64,000 nucleotides of DNA, from the NCBI GenBank assembly GCA_023411615.1, contig JAEYOR010000021.1, forward strand, positions 8,739 to 72,738, read 5' to 3'. Both the position numbers and the translations under genes were made by a program. Origin of the DNA: Actinomycetes bacterium. GTDB taxonomy: Bacteria; Actinomycetota; Actinomycetes; Actinomycetales; Demequinaceae. Below the pieces are notes generated by a model. That model was not told the DNA's origin. It saw nothing but the letters and a program-made list of their open reading frames with translations, and did not search any database. This document shows, in pieces, positions 24,346 through 35,547 of the stretch. The stretch's first letter is position 1. The number at the start of each line of letters is the position of its first letter.

Positions 24346-25551
24346 TCACTGCGAGGCTCGCCGGTACAAAGGTAGCGCGGCAACGGTCATGGTTTCGCGG
24401 CGGCCACGCACATCGATCTCGACGGCCGTGCCCACTGCGGCAACACGTGGATGAACCATCGCCATCGCGATCGGCTTGCCGAGCGTTGGCGACGGCGCAC
24501 CTGACGACACCACACCCACATGCGCGCCGTCGTGGAACACCTCGTAGCCCGCGCGCGCCACCCGACCGGACTGACCGACGAGCCCGACCAAGACGCGCTG
24601 ATCAGAAGGTGCCGACGCTGGATCGGCGATCGCAGCGTCGTACGTCTGCTTAGCGGCAGCGAGTGCTTCGCGACCCACGAAGTCGCCACGCGGCTGCTTG
24701 TCATCGCTCAAGCGCACGGCGCCATCCAGTCCGGGTCGCACAAGCACTCGCGCTGCGCCGGTCTGGACCACGCGACCCAGTCCCACGTCATACGGCGTCG
24801 TAGCAAGAGTCAGCTCGTGGCCGTACAACGGCATGCCCGCCTCGAGGCGCAGCGAGTCACGGGCAGCGAGCCCGCAGGGAAGCATGCCGAGAGGCTGGCC
24901 GTACTCAAGCGCGAGGCGCCACACTGCCACGGCGTCGTCCGGAACCACAAAGAGTTCAAAGCCGTCCTCGCCGGTGTAGCCAGTGCGCGCAACCATTGCG
25001 TGAACGTCGCCCTTGAGGAGCACTGTGCACCACGTATACGGCGCGAGCAGCGCGATGTCCTCGGCGCCAAAAGCGCACATGCTCGTCACAATCGTCTCGG
25101 CGAGAGGGCCCTGGACCGCGATGAGTGCGATCTCGGCTGTCATGTCCGTCACCGAGGCATCGAACTTCGCGAGCCGGTGAGTGAGCTCCTCCACCACCGT
25201 GCCAACGTTGGCGGCGTTGGCGACAACGATGAAGTGATCCCAATCGCGGCGATACACGATGACGTCATCGATGATCCCGCCGGTGGGCGTGCACAGCATG
25301 GTGTACTTCGCCTTCCCGATCGCGAGCCGTTCCATCCCCGAGACGAGCGCGGCGTCAAGGCCCGTGGCCGCTTGGGGACCGCGCACCACAACCTCGCCCA
25401 TGTGGGAGATATCGAAGAGCCCCGCGGCCTCCCGCACGGCACGGTGCTCCGCCAAGTCCGAGCTGTACCGCACAGGCATGTCCCAGCCCGCAAAGTCGAT
25501 GAGGGTGGCGCCGAGCGCCTCGTGCTCATGATGCAGGGGCGAACGCGTCAT
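24346..25551 (-). CDS. gcvT: Glycine cleavage system T protein (aminomethyltransferase)
   Basis: This 401-aa tetrahydrofolate-dependent aminomethyltransferase releases ammonia and makes 5,10-methylene-THF. The N-terminus LHHEHEALGATLIDFAGWDMPV and the block AAGLFDISHMGEV are classic GcvT signatures, and ARTGYTGEDGFELFV and GLAARDSLRLEAGMPLYGHEL define the folate-binding centre. The start shows TACGCT six bases before ATG (leaderless-type), so gcvT may have its own promoter besides read-through from gcvP 69 bp upstream. Its product methylene-THF is the substrate of the nearby MetF. Confidence 0.96.
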   Translation of the reverse strand: MTRSPLHHEHEALGATLIDFAGWDMPVRYSSDLAEHRAVREAAGLFDISHMGEVVVRGPQAATGLDAALVSGMERLAIGKAKYTMLCTPTGGIIDDVIVYRRDWDHFIVVANAANVGTVVEELTHRLAKFDASVTDMTAEIALIAVQGPLAETIVTSMCAFGAEDIALLAPYTWCTVLLKGDVHAMVARTGYTGEDGFELFVVPDDAVAVWRLALEYGQPLGMLPCGLAARDSLRLEAGMPLYGHELTLATTPYDVGLGRVVQTGAARVLVRPGLDGAVRLSDDKQPRGDFVGREALAAAKQTYDAAIADPASAPSDQRVLVGLVGQSGRVARAGYEVFHDGAHVGVVSSGAPSPTLGKPIAMAMVHPRVAAVGTAVEIDVRGRRETMTVAALPLYRRASQ

Positions 25552-25620
25552 GCGGCCAGCGTAAACCCGCGGGCGTAGGACCTCAGCCTTCAGGCACCCG
25601 ATTCGCGCACGGAACGCTTG

Positions 25621-28461
25621 TCAGTCCTGGAAATGCTCCACCGGTGGGCACGAGCACACCACGTGGCGGTCGCCATACACGTTGTCGATCCGGCGCACCG
25701 GCGGGAAGTACTTGTCCCGGCGAAGCCCCGGCATCGGGAAGGCAGCGTGCTCACGCGAATACGGCGCCGTCCATTCCTCCACGAGCAACGACTCGGCAGT
25801 GTGCGGCGCGTGACGTAGAGCAGAGGCGTCAGCATCGATCTCCCCGCGCTCAACGGCCGCGATCTCTTCGCGAATCGCGATCATCGCGTCGATGAAACGG
25901 TCAAGCTCCGCAAGGTCCTCGGACTCGGTGGGCTCCACCATGAGCGTGCCCGCCACGGGCCACGACATCGTGGGCGCGTGGAAGCCGTAGTCGATGAGGC
26001 GTTTTGCGACGTCCTCCGCCGTGATGCCAGTGGCCTTTGTCAGCTCGCGCAGGTCGAGAATGCACTCATGAGCGACGAGCCCACCCGGCCCGCGGTACAG
26101 CACGGGGAAGTGCTCCGCGAGACGAGCCGCCACGTAGTTGGCCGTCAGCACCGCAACGTGGGTCGCATGCTGGAGGCCATCGGGGCCGAGCATCGCGATA
26201 TAAGACCACGAGATCGGCAAGATTCCCGCAGATCCGTAGGGTGCGCCCGAGACCGCGGCGCCGTGGCGCTTGAGGTCATGCGGGCGCTGAATTGACTGGC
26301 GGGTGCGCGGCAGGAACGGCACGAGGTGCTCAGCCACCGCCACCGGGCCGACGCCGGGGCCGCCGCCGCCGTGGGGGATCGCGAAGGTCTTGTGGAGATT
26401 GAGGTGCGACACGTCGCCACCAAAATGGCCCGGCTTTGCAAGTCCCACGAGCGCATTGAGGTTGGCGCCGTCGATATAGACCTGCCCGCCAGCGTCGTGC
26501 ACTGCCGCGCACACCTCGCCCACGTGTGGCTCATAGACACCGTGGGTGGACGGGTAGGTGATCATGATCGCCGCGACCTTGCCGTCATGCTTTGCGAGCA
26601 TGGCCTTGAGGTCATCGAGGTCAATCTCACCGTCGGCCCCCGTCTTGACCACGGCAACGCGCATGCCGGCGAGCACGGCTGACGCCGCATTGGTGCCGTG
26701 AGCTGAAGCGGGGATGAGGCAGACATCCCGCTCGTCATTGCCCTGGGCGCGGTGGTACTCGCGGATGGCGAGCAGACCCGCGTATTCACCACGCGAGCCC
26801 GCATTCGGTTGGACCGACACGGCCGAGTAGCCGGTGATCTCTGCGAGCCAGTCCTCCAGCTGCTCGATCATCTGGCGGTAGCCAGCAGTCTGAGCGGAGG
26901 GCGCAAAGGGGTGGATGTTGGCAAAGCCTGGCCACAACATCGGCTCAAGCGAGGCTGCCGCATTGAGTTTCATCGTGCACGAGCCGAGCGGAATCATCGT
27001 CCGGTCGAGAGCGAGATCGCGGTCCGCGAGGCGACGCATGTAGCGCGTGAGCGCGGCCTCAGAGTGATAGCTGTTGAACACGGGGTGCGTGAGGTACTCC
27101 GACGTCCGGCGCACCGAGCGGGGGATCGCGACGCGCGGGGCCGTGTACACCGGGTGGCGCGGTCGTGCAATGACCGCCTCAACCAGGTGGTCGAGGGTCT
27201 CAAGCTCCGTCTTCTCGTCACAGGCGATCGCGACGTGATCGTCATCCACCTTGCGGATGTTGATGCCGGCGGCGGCCGCGCGGGCGACAACGGAGTCCGC
27301 GCCACCCGGCACGTTCAACATGATCGTGTCAAAGAAATCCTCGTGGACTGGGTTCACACCCATAGCCGCGAGCGCGTCGGCGAGCGTCACCGCCTTCGAG
27401 TGCACGTCAAGCGCGATATCGCGCAGACCGGTGGGACCGTGATAGACGGCGTACATCGAGGCGACCACCGCGAGGAGAGACTGCGCAGTGCAGATGTTCG
27501 ACGTGGCCTTCTCGCGGCGAATGTGCTGCTCGCGGGTCTGCAGTGCCAAACGGTACGCAGGCTTGCCATCTTCGTCCCGGGACACACCCACAAGGCGGCC
27601 GGGCAGTTGTCGCTCGAGGCCGTCGCGCACGGCAATAAAAGCAGCATGCGGCCCACCGAAGAACAAAGGAACCCCAAAGCGCTGTGAAGAGCCAACCGCG
27701 ATGTCAGCGCCCATCTCGCCCGGGGACGTGACGATGGTGAGAGACAGGAGGTCGCACGCCACGGTGGCCAGAGCGTCGGCATCATGAACGGCTGCGAGCT
27801 GCGGGCGCAAGTCACGCAGGCGGCCCGACTGGCCGGGGTTTTGGAAGACGACGCCAACGACGTCCCGCGCGGGACGCCACGCCTCTTCAATGTCCTCAAC
27901 GCGCGCTGTGATCCCGAGCGCGTTGCACTGCGCGAGCACCACTTCGAGCGTCTGGGGGAAGCACTCGGCGTCGATGACGATCGCGCCCTCTCGGTTGGCG
28001 GCGCGCTCCATGAGGAGCACCGCCTCAGCGACAGCGGTCGCTTCGTCAAGCAAGGAAGCGTTCGCGATCGGCAAGGACGTGAGGTCGGACACCATCGTCT
28101 GGAAGTTGAGAAGTGCCTCAAGGCGACCCTGAGAGATCTCCGCTTGATAAGGGGTGTACGCCGAATACCACGCGGGGTTCGTGAGAATGCCGCGACGGAT
28201 CGCGGCCGGGGTCACCGTGTCGTAGTAGCCCTGCCCGATCATCTGGACAGCGGTCTCATTGCGGTGGGCGAACTGCTCAAGGCGCGCGAGCGCCTCGGCC
28301 TCGGTCAGCGCGTCCGGCAAGACGAGCACGTCGTCTTGGCGAATCGACTCCGGAACGGCGGCGTCAATGAGTGCTTCAAGCGACGCGAATCCCACGGTGC
28401 CCAGCATCGTGTGAATGGCGTCGTCATCGGGTCCCACGTGGCGGTCAGCGAAGGAGGTCAC
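25621..28461 (-). CDS. gcvP: Glycine dehydrogenase (decarboxylating), P protein
   Basis: This 946-aa PLP enzyme decarboxylates glycine and loads the aminomethyl group on GcvH. It is a single-chain P protein (fused alpha and beta halves). The N-terminal half begins [21 protein letters not shown] and has [20 protein letters not shown]. The C-terminal half has [27 protein letters not shown], and the PLP-lysine in [18 protein letters not shown]. The GTG start lies six bases after CAGAAT with no Shine-Dalgarno. The 141-bp space to the divergent small membrane gene contains no recognisable glycine riboswitch. Confidence 0.97.
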   Translation of the reverse strand: MTSFADRHVGPDDDAIHTMLGTVGFASLEALIDAAVPESIRQDDVLVLPDALTEAEALARLEQFAHRNETAVQMIGQGYYDTVTPAAIRRGILTNPAWYSAYTPYQAEISQGRLEALLNFQTMVSDLTSLPIANASLLDEATAVAEAVLLMERAANREGAIVIDAECFPQTLEVVLAQCNALGITARVEDIEEAWRPARDVVGVVFQNPGQSGRLRDLRPQLAAVHDADALATVACDLLSLTIVTSPGEMGADIAVGSSQRFGVPLFFGGPHAAFIAVRDGLERQLPGRLVGVSRDEDGKPAYRLALQTREQHIRREKATSNICTAQSLLAVVASMYAVYHGPTGLRDIALDVHSKAVTLADALAAMGVNPVHEDFFDTIMLNVPGGADSVVARAAAAGINIRKVDDDHVAIACDEKTELETLDHLVEAVIARPRHPVYTAPRVAIPRSVRRTSEYLTHPVFNSYHSEAALTRYMRRLADRDLALDRTMIPLGSCTMKLNAAASLEPMLWPGFANIHPFAPSAQTAGYRQMIEQLEDWLAEITGYSAVSVQPNAGSRGEYAGLLAIREYHRAQGNDERDVCLIPASAHGTNAASAVLAGMRVAVVKTGADGEIDLDDLKAMLAKHDGKVAAIMITYPSTHGVYEPHVGEVCAAVHDAGGQVYIDGANLNALVGLAKPGHFGGDVSHLNLHKTFAIPHGGGGPGVGPVAVAEHLVPFLPRTRQSIQRPHDLKRHGAAVSGAPYGSAGILPISWSYIAMLGPDGLQHATHVAVLTANYVAARLAEHFPVLYRGPGGLVAHECILDLRELTKATGITAEDVAKRLIDYGFHAPTMSWPVAGTLMVEPTESEDLAELDRFIDAMIAIREEIAAVERGEIDADASALRHAPHTAESLLVEEWTAPYSREHAAFPMPGLRRDKYFPPVRRIDNVYGDRHVVCSCPPVEHFQD

Positions 28462-28602
28462 CCGCCCATTCTGTCCTACTCGGCGATACGGCGACAGGGA
28501 ACCTGCCGGGACGTGGCCAATCCGTCACTGTGGAGGTCGGTTACGAGCACCCGTGGGGCGTCGCAGCGAGCCGCATCCGTGACCACCCATTAGGTTCATG
28601 CC

Positions 28603-28899
28603 ATGGAGTTGATCGTGGGCGTTGTCGCGGGTGCGCTCGTGGGCTCGGGCGCCGCTCACACCCACGCACGCGTGGACAACGGCTGGTGGCTCAACCTCCT
28701 TGCGGGCGCGATTGGCGGGCTGCTTGGCAAGGCGCTGTGGACAGACTCGCTCGTGCCCAGTTTCTCTGACAACCTCTTGGCGGCCACCGCAGTCGCTGGC
28801 TCGATCGGTGGCGTTGTCATTGCCGTGGGTGCTGGCATCGCGCGTCACGTTGTGGGCTGGTACCTGCGGACAAAGGCGCAGGGCCCCACCTCAGACTGA
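28603..28899 (+). CDS. Small glycine-rich integral membrane protein
   Basis: This 98-aa hydrophobic protein has three candidate membrane segments (about 2-18, 29-45, 60-85). The Gly/Ala spacing (VGVVAGALVGSGAA, LAGAIGGLLGKALW, AVAGSIGGVVIAVGAG) resembles the GlsB/YeaQ/YmgE transglycosylase-associated family. The match is by character only, since the family's usual charged loop is not obvious. TAGGTT stands six bases before ATG, identical to the arrangement at 5618, so it is likely transcribed leaderless. Function unknown. Confidence 0.6.
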   Translation: MELIVGVVAGALVGSGAAHTHARVDNGWWLNLLAGAIGGLLGKALWTDSLVPSFSDNLLAATAVAGSIGGVVIAVGAGIARHVVGWYLRTKAQGPTSD

Positions 28900-28949
28900 G
28901 CGCAAGCGACGCGCCGCGCCACTACGCTGTGGAGCGTCGGAAGGTCATT

Positions 28950-29969
28950 GTGAAGCTCATCGTCCAGATCCCATGCCTTAACGAAGAAGCCACCTTGCCG
29001 TTGGTGCTCGAGTCGATCCCCAAGAAGATCGATGGCATCGACGAGATCGAGGTGCTCGTCATTGACGACGGCTCAACGGACCGCACGGTGGAGATTGCGC
29101 GCGAGATGGGCGTCCACCACGTCATCTCCCACACCACGCGCATGGGCCTCGCTCGCTCCTTCCGCGACGGCGTGGACTTCGCTCTCTCTCACGGTGCTGA
29201 CATCGTGGTCAACACCGACGGCGACAACCAGTACCCACAGGCGCGCATCCCCGACCTCGTTTCCCCCATTCTCGCTGGCACCGCGGACATCGTCATTGGC
29301 GACCGCCAGACCCACACGATCGCGCACTTCTCGGCCTTCAAAAAGGTGATGCAGCGATTCGGGTCATGGGTGGTGAATCGCGCCGCCGGGACCAAGTTGC
29401 CCGACGCTGCCTCGGGATTCCGTGCTTACTCGCGGTACTCGCTCTACCGCCTCAACATCGTCACGCAGTTCAGCTACACGATGGAGACGATCATCCAGGC
29501 GGGCAACAAGAGCCTTGCGATCGCCTCGGTTGAGATCGACACCAACCCCAAGACGCGGGAGTCTCGCCTTTTCTCCAACATGTTCGAGCACATGGCGCGC
29601 TCCGGTCAGGCGATCCTGCGCTCCTACATCATGTTCAAGCCGTGGTCGCTGTTCCTCACCATGATGGTGTTCTTTGGCGTCCTCGGACTCGTGCCCTTTG
29701 TGCGCTACGCGATCTTGCTTGCCCAGGGCGACGAGGGCAACCACTACCAGTCGCTCATGCTTGGAACGCTTCTTCTCATCGGCTCGGGCCTGTCGCTCGC
29801 GATCGGCGTGCTCTCGGATCTCGCAAAGTCCAACCGCATCCTCAATGAGGACCAGCTGTACCGCATCAAGGAGCAGCAGTACGGTCCGGCTGTCCCGGCC
29901 GCAACCGCCGCGCGCCAACGCCAAGAGCAAGCCCCACAGCGTCGGCGAGCGTCATCGAAAAGCGGCTGA
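28950..29969 (+). CDS. Family 2 glycosyltransferase with C-terminal membrane helices
   Basis: This is a 339-aa inverting GT-A glycosyltransferase. MKLIVQIPCLNEEATLPLVL is the standard opening of dolichol-phosphate-mannose-synthase-like enzymes. VLVIDDGSTDRT holds nucleotide-binding Asp, and VNTDGDNQYP supplies the D-x-D metal site. The C-terminal third carries two hydrophobic helices (about 233-255 and 269-290), as in polyprenyl-phosphate sugar transferases. GTG 28950 is chosen because GGAAGG lies five bases upstream and homologues begin with MKLI-IQIPC. A GTG at 28929 would add seven residues. The last 104 bp overlap the 3' end of the convergent flippase-like gene. It probably makes a lipid-linked sugar for cell-surface glycans. 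Confidence 0.85.
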   Translation: MKLIVQIPCLNEEATLPLVLESIPKKIDGIDEIEVLVIDDGSTDRTVEIAREMGVHHVISHTTRMGLARSFRDGVDFALSHGADIVVNTDGDNQYPQARIPDLVSPILAGTADIVIGDRQTHTIAHFSAFKKVMQRFGSWVVNRAAGTKLPDAASGFRAYSRYSLYRLNIVTQFSYTMETIIQAGNKSLAIASVEIDTNPKTRESRLFSNMFEHMARSGQAILRSYIMFKPWSLFLTMMVFFGVLGLVPFVRYAILLAQGDEGNHYQSLMLGTLLLIGSGLSLAIGVLSDLAKSNRILNEDQLYRIKEQQYGPAVPAATAARQRQEQAPQRRRASSKSG

Positions 29970-30816
29970 GGAGCGCCAGCGCGAGCGCTTGAGGCTCGGT
30001 CGCTGCGCCAGCGAGCAAGGCGACGAGCGCGATCTCGCGCGGCCCCACGCCTGCAGGGGCAATGACGATGACGAACCCCACCAGCCACGCAACGGCGAAG
30101 GCTCCCGTCGCGATTCCGAGGTTGGCGTCGTCGCTGCCAAGAGCACGGAGCAGCACCCACGCGTGCACACCCAGGGCCGCCCAGTTGAGTGCCGACCACA
30201 GCGCCGAGGCGAGGAGCGCGCGGCCCTCAATGCGCGGCGGCTCTGCCTTGCGTCGTAAGACGCGCAACGCAATGTCGAGCAGTCGCTCGAGCACGGCGGG
30301 CACCAGAGTCACCGCGAGCAGCACCGCGAGCGCGAGCGCCCACCAGTAGTCGAGAAGCGTGCCGGGGGCGAACACGGCGAGCGCGGCCACGCCGACAACC
30401 GCAGCCATCACCACACCCACCGCCATCGCAACAAGCGATCCCGTCATCGCTCGTGCCCGGCTCACCCCATGGGTCCGGGCGAACTCGGTTTGAGCGACAA
30501 CAGGCCAGATTGCTCCGGGCACGTATTTGCCCGCCTGGGACACAAGAAAGACGGCCGACGCTTCCGTCAGGGGCGCGTCAAGACCCACCGAGCGCATGAC
30601 GGAGCGCCAGGACAGCGTGTTGAAAGCGAGGGCGAGAACGGTGAGAGCGATGGCCGCGACGAGCGGCCAAACGCCGAGTCCACGGGCAGCGTCGGCCACG
30701 TCCTCCCACTGCGAGGCAACCGCCCACGCAATGACACCCACGGCCACGCCAAACAGCACCCACCTGATCATGGCGCCGCGTGTGAGGGCGACTCGGGCAG
30801 CACCCGGGCGGCTCAT
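29866..30816 (-). CDS. Lysylphosphatidylglycerol-synthase-like integral membrane protein (putative flippase)
   Basis: This is a 316-aa membrane protein with about eight helices, of the UPF0104/LPG-synthase transmembrane (AglD/MprF-like) group. The family motif region SQAGKYVPGAIWPVVAQ (x-G-K-Y-x-P-G) and a distal PAGVGPREIALVALLAG (G-x-G-x-R-E) are present. Members flip or transfer lipid-linked groups. Here the context of glycan genes suggests handling of lipid-linked sugars. The ATG overlaps the upstream epimerase gene's stop (ATGA). The 3' end overlaps the convergent glycosyltransferase gene by 104 bp, and both frames there look coding. Confidence 0.8.
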   Translation of the reverse strand: MSRPGAARVALTRGAMIRWVLFGVAVGVIAWAVASQWEDVADAARGLGVWPLVAAIALTVLALAFNTLSWRSVMRSVGLDAPLTEASAVFLVSQAGKYVPGAIWPVVAQTEFARTHGVSRARAMTGSLVAMAVGVVMAAVVGVAALAVFAPGTLLDYWWALALAVLLAVTLVPAVLERLLDIALRVLRRKAEPPRIEGRALLASALWSALNWAALGVHAWVLLRALGSDDANLGIATGAFAVAWLVGFVIVIAPAGVGPREIALVALLAGAATEPQALALALLSRFSMTLADAVGLALGVGARRLRPGQPDRTAAP

Positions 30817-31700
30817 TGCGCGGCCCGCCAGCGCCACTGGCGCGCGACTCCTTCGGCAAGCGGCACGCGGGCCTGCCACCCGAGCGCTTCGCGGGCAAGA
30901 GAAGCGTCAAGAGTGGAGTGTGCGGTGTCGGTATCGCGCGCGTGATGACGGACCACCCGCAACACATGCGGCGCGACAACAGGTTCGAGAATGTGGAGGA
31001 GGTCATCGAGGGATGTCGCAACTCCTGAGCCGATATTGACCACGGGCGGAGCCTCCACGGTGAGGTGGGTGGCGAGAACGGCTTGAGCGATATCGTCGAC
31101 GTAGACGTAGTCACGGGTTGCCGTCGGGTCCCCATAGACGTGCACCGGGGCGCCACCCAGAGCGGCTTCGATCCAGTGCGCCAGCACACCCTGGCCGGGC
31201 GCGGGCCACTGTCCCGGTCCATACGCGTTCGCCACACGCAACGCCACCGATGGGAGGCCGGAACGTGCGACATGCTGCTCGATCTCGAGTTTCGCCTCGC
31301 CGTATCTGTTGACGGGGTTGGGCTCGTTGCTCTCCTTGAACGGCGGCCTCGCGGGCGGCCCATAAAGAGTGCCGCCCGATGAGAAGGTGACGATGCGCGG
31401 TGACCGTTCTAGGCGAGAGAACAAGGCAATCGCCTCGTCAAGGTCGCGCTTGTCGGCCTCAATAAGCGCGGGTTCCTCCACCGCAAGGCGCGGGTTGATG
31501 CGGGACGCACACCACACGAGCGTCCGCACGCCGCGCGCATCGGGATGAAGCTCGCCGTCCTCCACCAAAGGCCTGTCGAGGGTGAAACCGGTGACTGGAA
31601 CGTCGGCCGCATTGAAGGCCTCGACTACGGCACTGCCGAGGAAGCCCGCGGCGCCCACCACTGCGGCCTCGTACACTTGGGGCGCCCTCGCTTCACTCAC
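30813..31700 (-). CDS. NAD-dependent epimerase/dehydratase
   Basis: This is a 295-aa extended short-chain dehydrogenase. The Rossmann motif AAVVGAAGFLGSAVVEAF (G-x-x-G-x-x-G) is at the N-terminus. The active site is spread over TFSSGGTLYGP (Ser) and NRYGEAKLEIEQ (Y-x-x-x-K), and VALRVANAYGPGQ and GDPTATRDYVYVDDIAQ are typical of UDP-glucose-4-epimerase relatives. It is expected to modify a nucleotide sugar, but the specific reaction is not visible. GTG 31700 is selected as it starts just before the Rossmann strand and follows TAGGCT by eight bases. It is divergent from a glycosyltransferase gene, the two starts being only 13 bp apart. Confidence 0.82.
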   Translation of the reverse strand: MSEARAPQVYEAAVVGAAGFLGSAVVEAFNAADVPVTGFTLDRPLVEDGELHPDARGVRTLVWCASRINPRLAVEEPALIEADKRDLDEAIALFSRLERSPRIVTFSSGGTLYGPPARPPFKESNEPNPVNRYGEAKLEIEQHVARSGLPSVALRVANAYGPGQWPAPGQGVLAHWIEAALGGAPVHVYGDPTATRDYVYVDDIAQAVLATHLTVEAPPVVNIGSGVATSLDDLLHILEPVVAPHVLRVVRHHARDTDTAHSTLDASLAREALGWQARVPLAEGVARQWRWRAAQ

Positions 31701-31713
31701 GGTGGATAAGCCT

Positions 31714-33935
<2,222 letters not shown>

Positions 33936-33964
33936 TCATCCTACGTGAGGAGCCAGCTGCGCAT

Positions 33965-34597
33965 TCAGTCGTGCTTGGCCCCGGCGCGCAACGCCGCGAC
34001 GTACGCCTCCACCGTGTCGAAGAGGGGAAGGAGACCCGACGCCTGTGCTTCGCTCAGCGTCGGCGCCGCCTCGTCCTTGGGGCTCAGCAACGGGGAAAGC
34101 GGTGAACCATCCCGCGCCGTGGTGGGCCACTCGATGCCAATCTCCGCATCGAGCGGGTGGACACCGTGCTCGCCTGTGGGGTTGTAGCCCTCCGAGCAGA
34201 GGTAGACCACCGTCGATCCATCCTCAAGCGACATGAAGGCATGACCCAATCCTTCGCTGAGGTAAATCGCCCTGCGATCGACATCATCGAGAAGCACCGC
34301 GTCCCATTGCCCAAACGTCGGTGAGCCCACACGGATGTCGACCACGACGTCGAGCACTGCACCGGCAGGGCAGGTGACGTACTTTGCCTGGCCAGGGGGA
34401 ACGTCGGCAAAGTGAATGCCGCGCACCACGCCTGCGGCGGAGACGGAGAGGTTCGCTTGAGCGAGGCTCAGTGAATGGCCGGCGTGCTGAGCAAACGGCC
34501 CCTCCTTGAACCACTCGAGAAACACGCCGCGATCGTCACCGAACTGGCGAGGGGTGATCTCCCACGCGCCTGCGATCGACAGTTCTCGAACGTCCAC
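33965..34597 (-). CDS. rmlC: dTDP-4-dehydrorhamnose 3,5-epimerase
   Basis: This is a 210-aa cupin-fold epimerase of the rhamnose pathway. It carries DRGVFLEWFKE, LAQANLSVSAAGVVRGIHFAD (the S-x-x-G-V-x-R-G-x-H-[FY] motif with the catalytic His), AKYVTCPAGAVLDVVVDIRVGSPTFG and GLGHAFMSLEDGSTVVYLCSE. The GTG at 34597 is chosen for its AAGGAG Shine-Dalgarno six bases upstream. The 64-bp space to the divergent rmlD contains a 15-bp perfect palindrome likely to regulate both. The protein ends with an about 40-residue extension after the cupin core. Confidence 0.95.
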   Translation of the reverse strand: MDVRELSIAGAWEITPRQFGDDRGVFLEWFKEGPFAQHAGHSLSLAQANLSVSAAGVVRGIHFADVPPGQAKYVTCPAGAVLDVVVDIRVGSPTFGQWDAVLLDDVDRRAIYLSEGLGHAFMSLEDGSTVVYLCSEGYNPTGEHGVHPLDAEIGIEWPTTARDGSPLSPLLSPKDEAAPTLSEAQASGLLPLFDTVEAYVAALRAGAKHD

Positions 34598-34616
34598 CTT
34601 GTGCTCCTTGTGCAAT

Positions 34617-34631
34617 GTTGAGAATCTCAAC
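34617..34631. promoter_or_regulatory. 15-bp palindrome between divergent rmlC and rmlD
   Basis: GTTGAGAATCTCAAC is a perfect palindrome around a central A. It is 20 bp from the rmlC start and 31 bp from the rmlD start, covering the promoter area of both. It may be an operator for coordinated control of rhamnose synthesis. The regulator is unknown. Confidence 0.5.
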
Positions 34632-34661
34632 CAGCCTAATGCGGCGGTTAGCCTTGTTCGC

Positions 34662-35534
34662 GTGTCCCTTTCACATGCACGAGTGCTCGTAACCGGTAGC
34701 AACGGAATGCTTGCGACCGATCTTGTCGACGCGCTCCGCGACGCGGGCGTCACGCGGTTGCGTCTTGTCGATCGCGATGAGCTCGACATTTGCGACGCTC
34801 ACGCAGCGGACCAGATGGTTGCGGACTTCGACGTTGTCATCAACTGCGCCGCGTACACGGCAGTGGATGCGGCGGAAGGTGACGAGGCGGTGGCCTTCGA
34901 GGTCAATGCGACCGGCGCCGCCAACCTCGCCGCCGCATGCGCCCGCCACGGCGCCCGGCTCGTTCACATCTCGACTGACTATGTCTTCGCGGGTGATGCG
35001 ACCGAGCCGTACGCCGAGGATGCCGAGACCAAGCCCGCTAGCGCCTATGGACGAACCAAGGCGGCAGGAGAGCAAGCGGTGCGCGAGTCCGGAGCCGACG
35101 CTCTAGTGGTCCGCACCGCGTGGCTGTACGGCCGCGGCGGTCCGTGCTTCCCCAAGACCATCGCGCGCCTCGTGGCCGAGCGCGGTTCAGTCAGCGTGGT
35201 CGATGACCAGATCGGTCAGCCCACGTGGACTCGCGATGTGGCTGCCTTCATCATGCGTCTGCTTGCAGCCGACGCTCCCGCTGGGACGTATCACGCGACC
35301 TCGGCCGGGCAGTGCTCATGGTTCGATTTCGCGAAGGCCGTTGTGGCGTCGGCCGGATTGCCAGGCACAGTAGAGCCGACGACGTCGGACACGTTTCCCC
35401 GCCCCGCACCCCGTCCCGCGTGGTCAGTTTTGGGTCACGGCGCGCACGAGGCGCTCGGGATCGCGGGAATCGGACCGTGGGAAGAGCGCTGGGCTCTCGC
35501 AGCCGGCGAAGTCCTGGCCGACGCTGTGCGCTAG
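34662..35534 (+). CDS. rmlD: dTDP-4-dehydrorhamnose reductase
   Basis: This is a 290-aa SDR enzyme for the final, NADPH-dependent step to dTDP-L-rhamnose. Evidence: RVLVTGSNGMLATDLVDAL (nucleotide-binding), DVVINCAAYTAVDAAEGDEAVAFEVN (classic RmlD block), HISTDYVFAG with the catalytic Thr/Asp, YGRTKAAGEQ (Y-x-x-x-K) and RTAWLYG. GTG 34662 follows TAGCCT by seven bases and begins just before the Rossmann strand. Longer upstream reading overlaps rmlC. It is convergent with rmlA, 13 bp between stops. Confidence 0.95.
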   Translation: MSLSHARVLVTGSNGMLATDLVDALRDAGVTRLRLVDRDELDICDAHAADQMVADFDVVINCAAYTAVDAAEGDEAVAFEVNATGAANLAAACARHGARLVHISTDYVFAGDATEPYAEDAETKPASAYGRTKAAGEQAVRESGADALVVRTAWLYGRGGPCFPKTIARLVAERGSVSVVDDQIGQPTWTRDVAAFIMRLLAADAPAGTYHATSAGQCSWFDFAKAVVASAGLPGTVEPTTSDTFPRPAPRPAWSVLGHGAHEALGIAGIGPWEERWALAAGEVLADAVR

Positions 35535-35547
35535 CGGCCGCGAAAGG

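Noticed and set aside
25552..25620. Possible glycine riboswitch upstream of gcvT
   Set aside because: 69 bp is too short for the aptamer, and the start fits a leaderless promoter.
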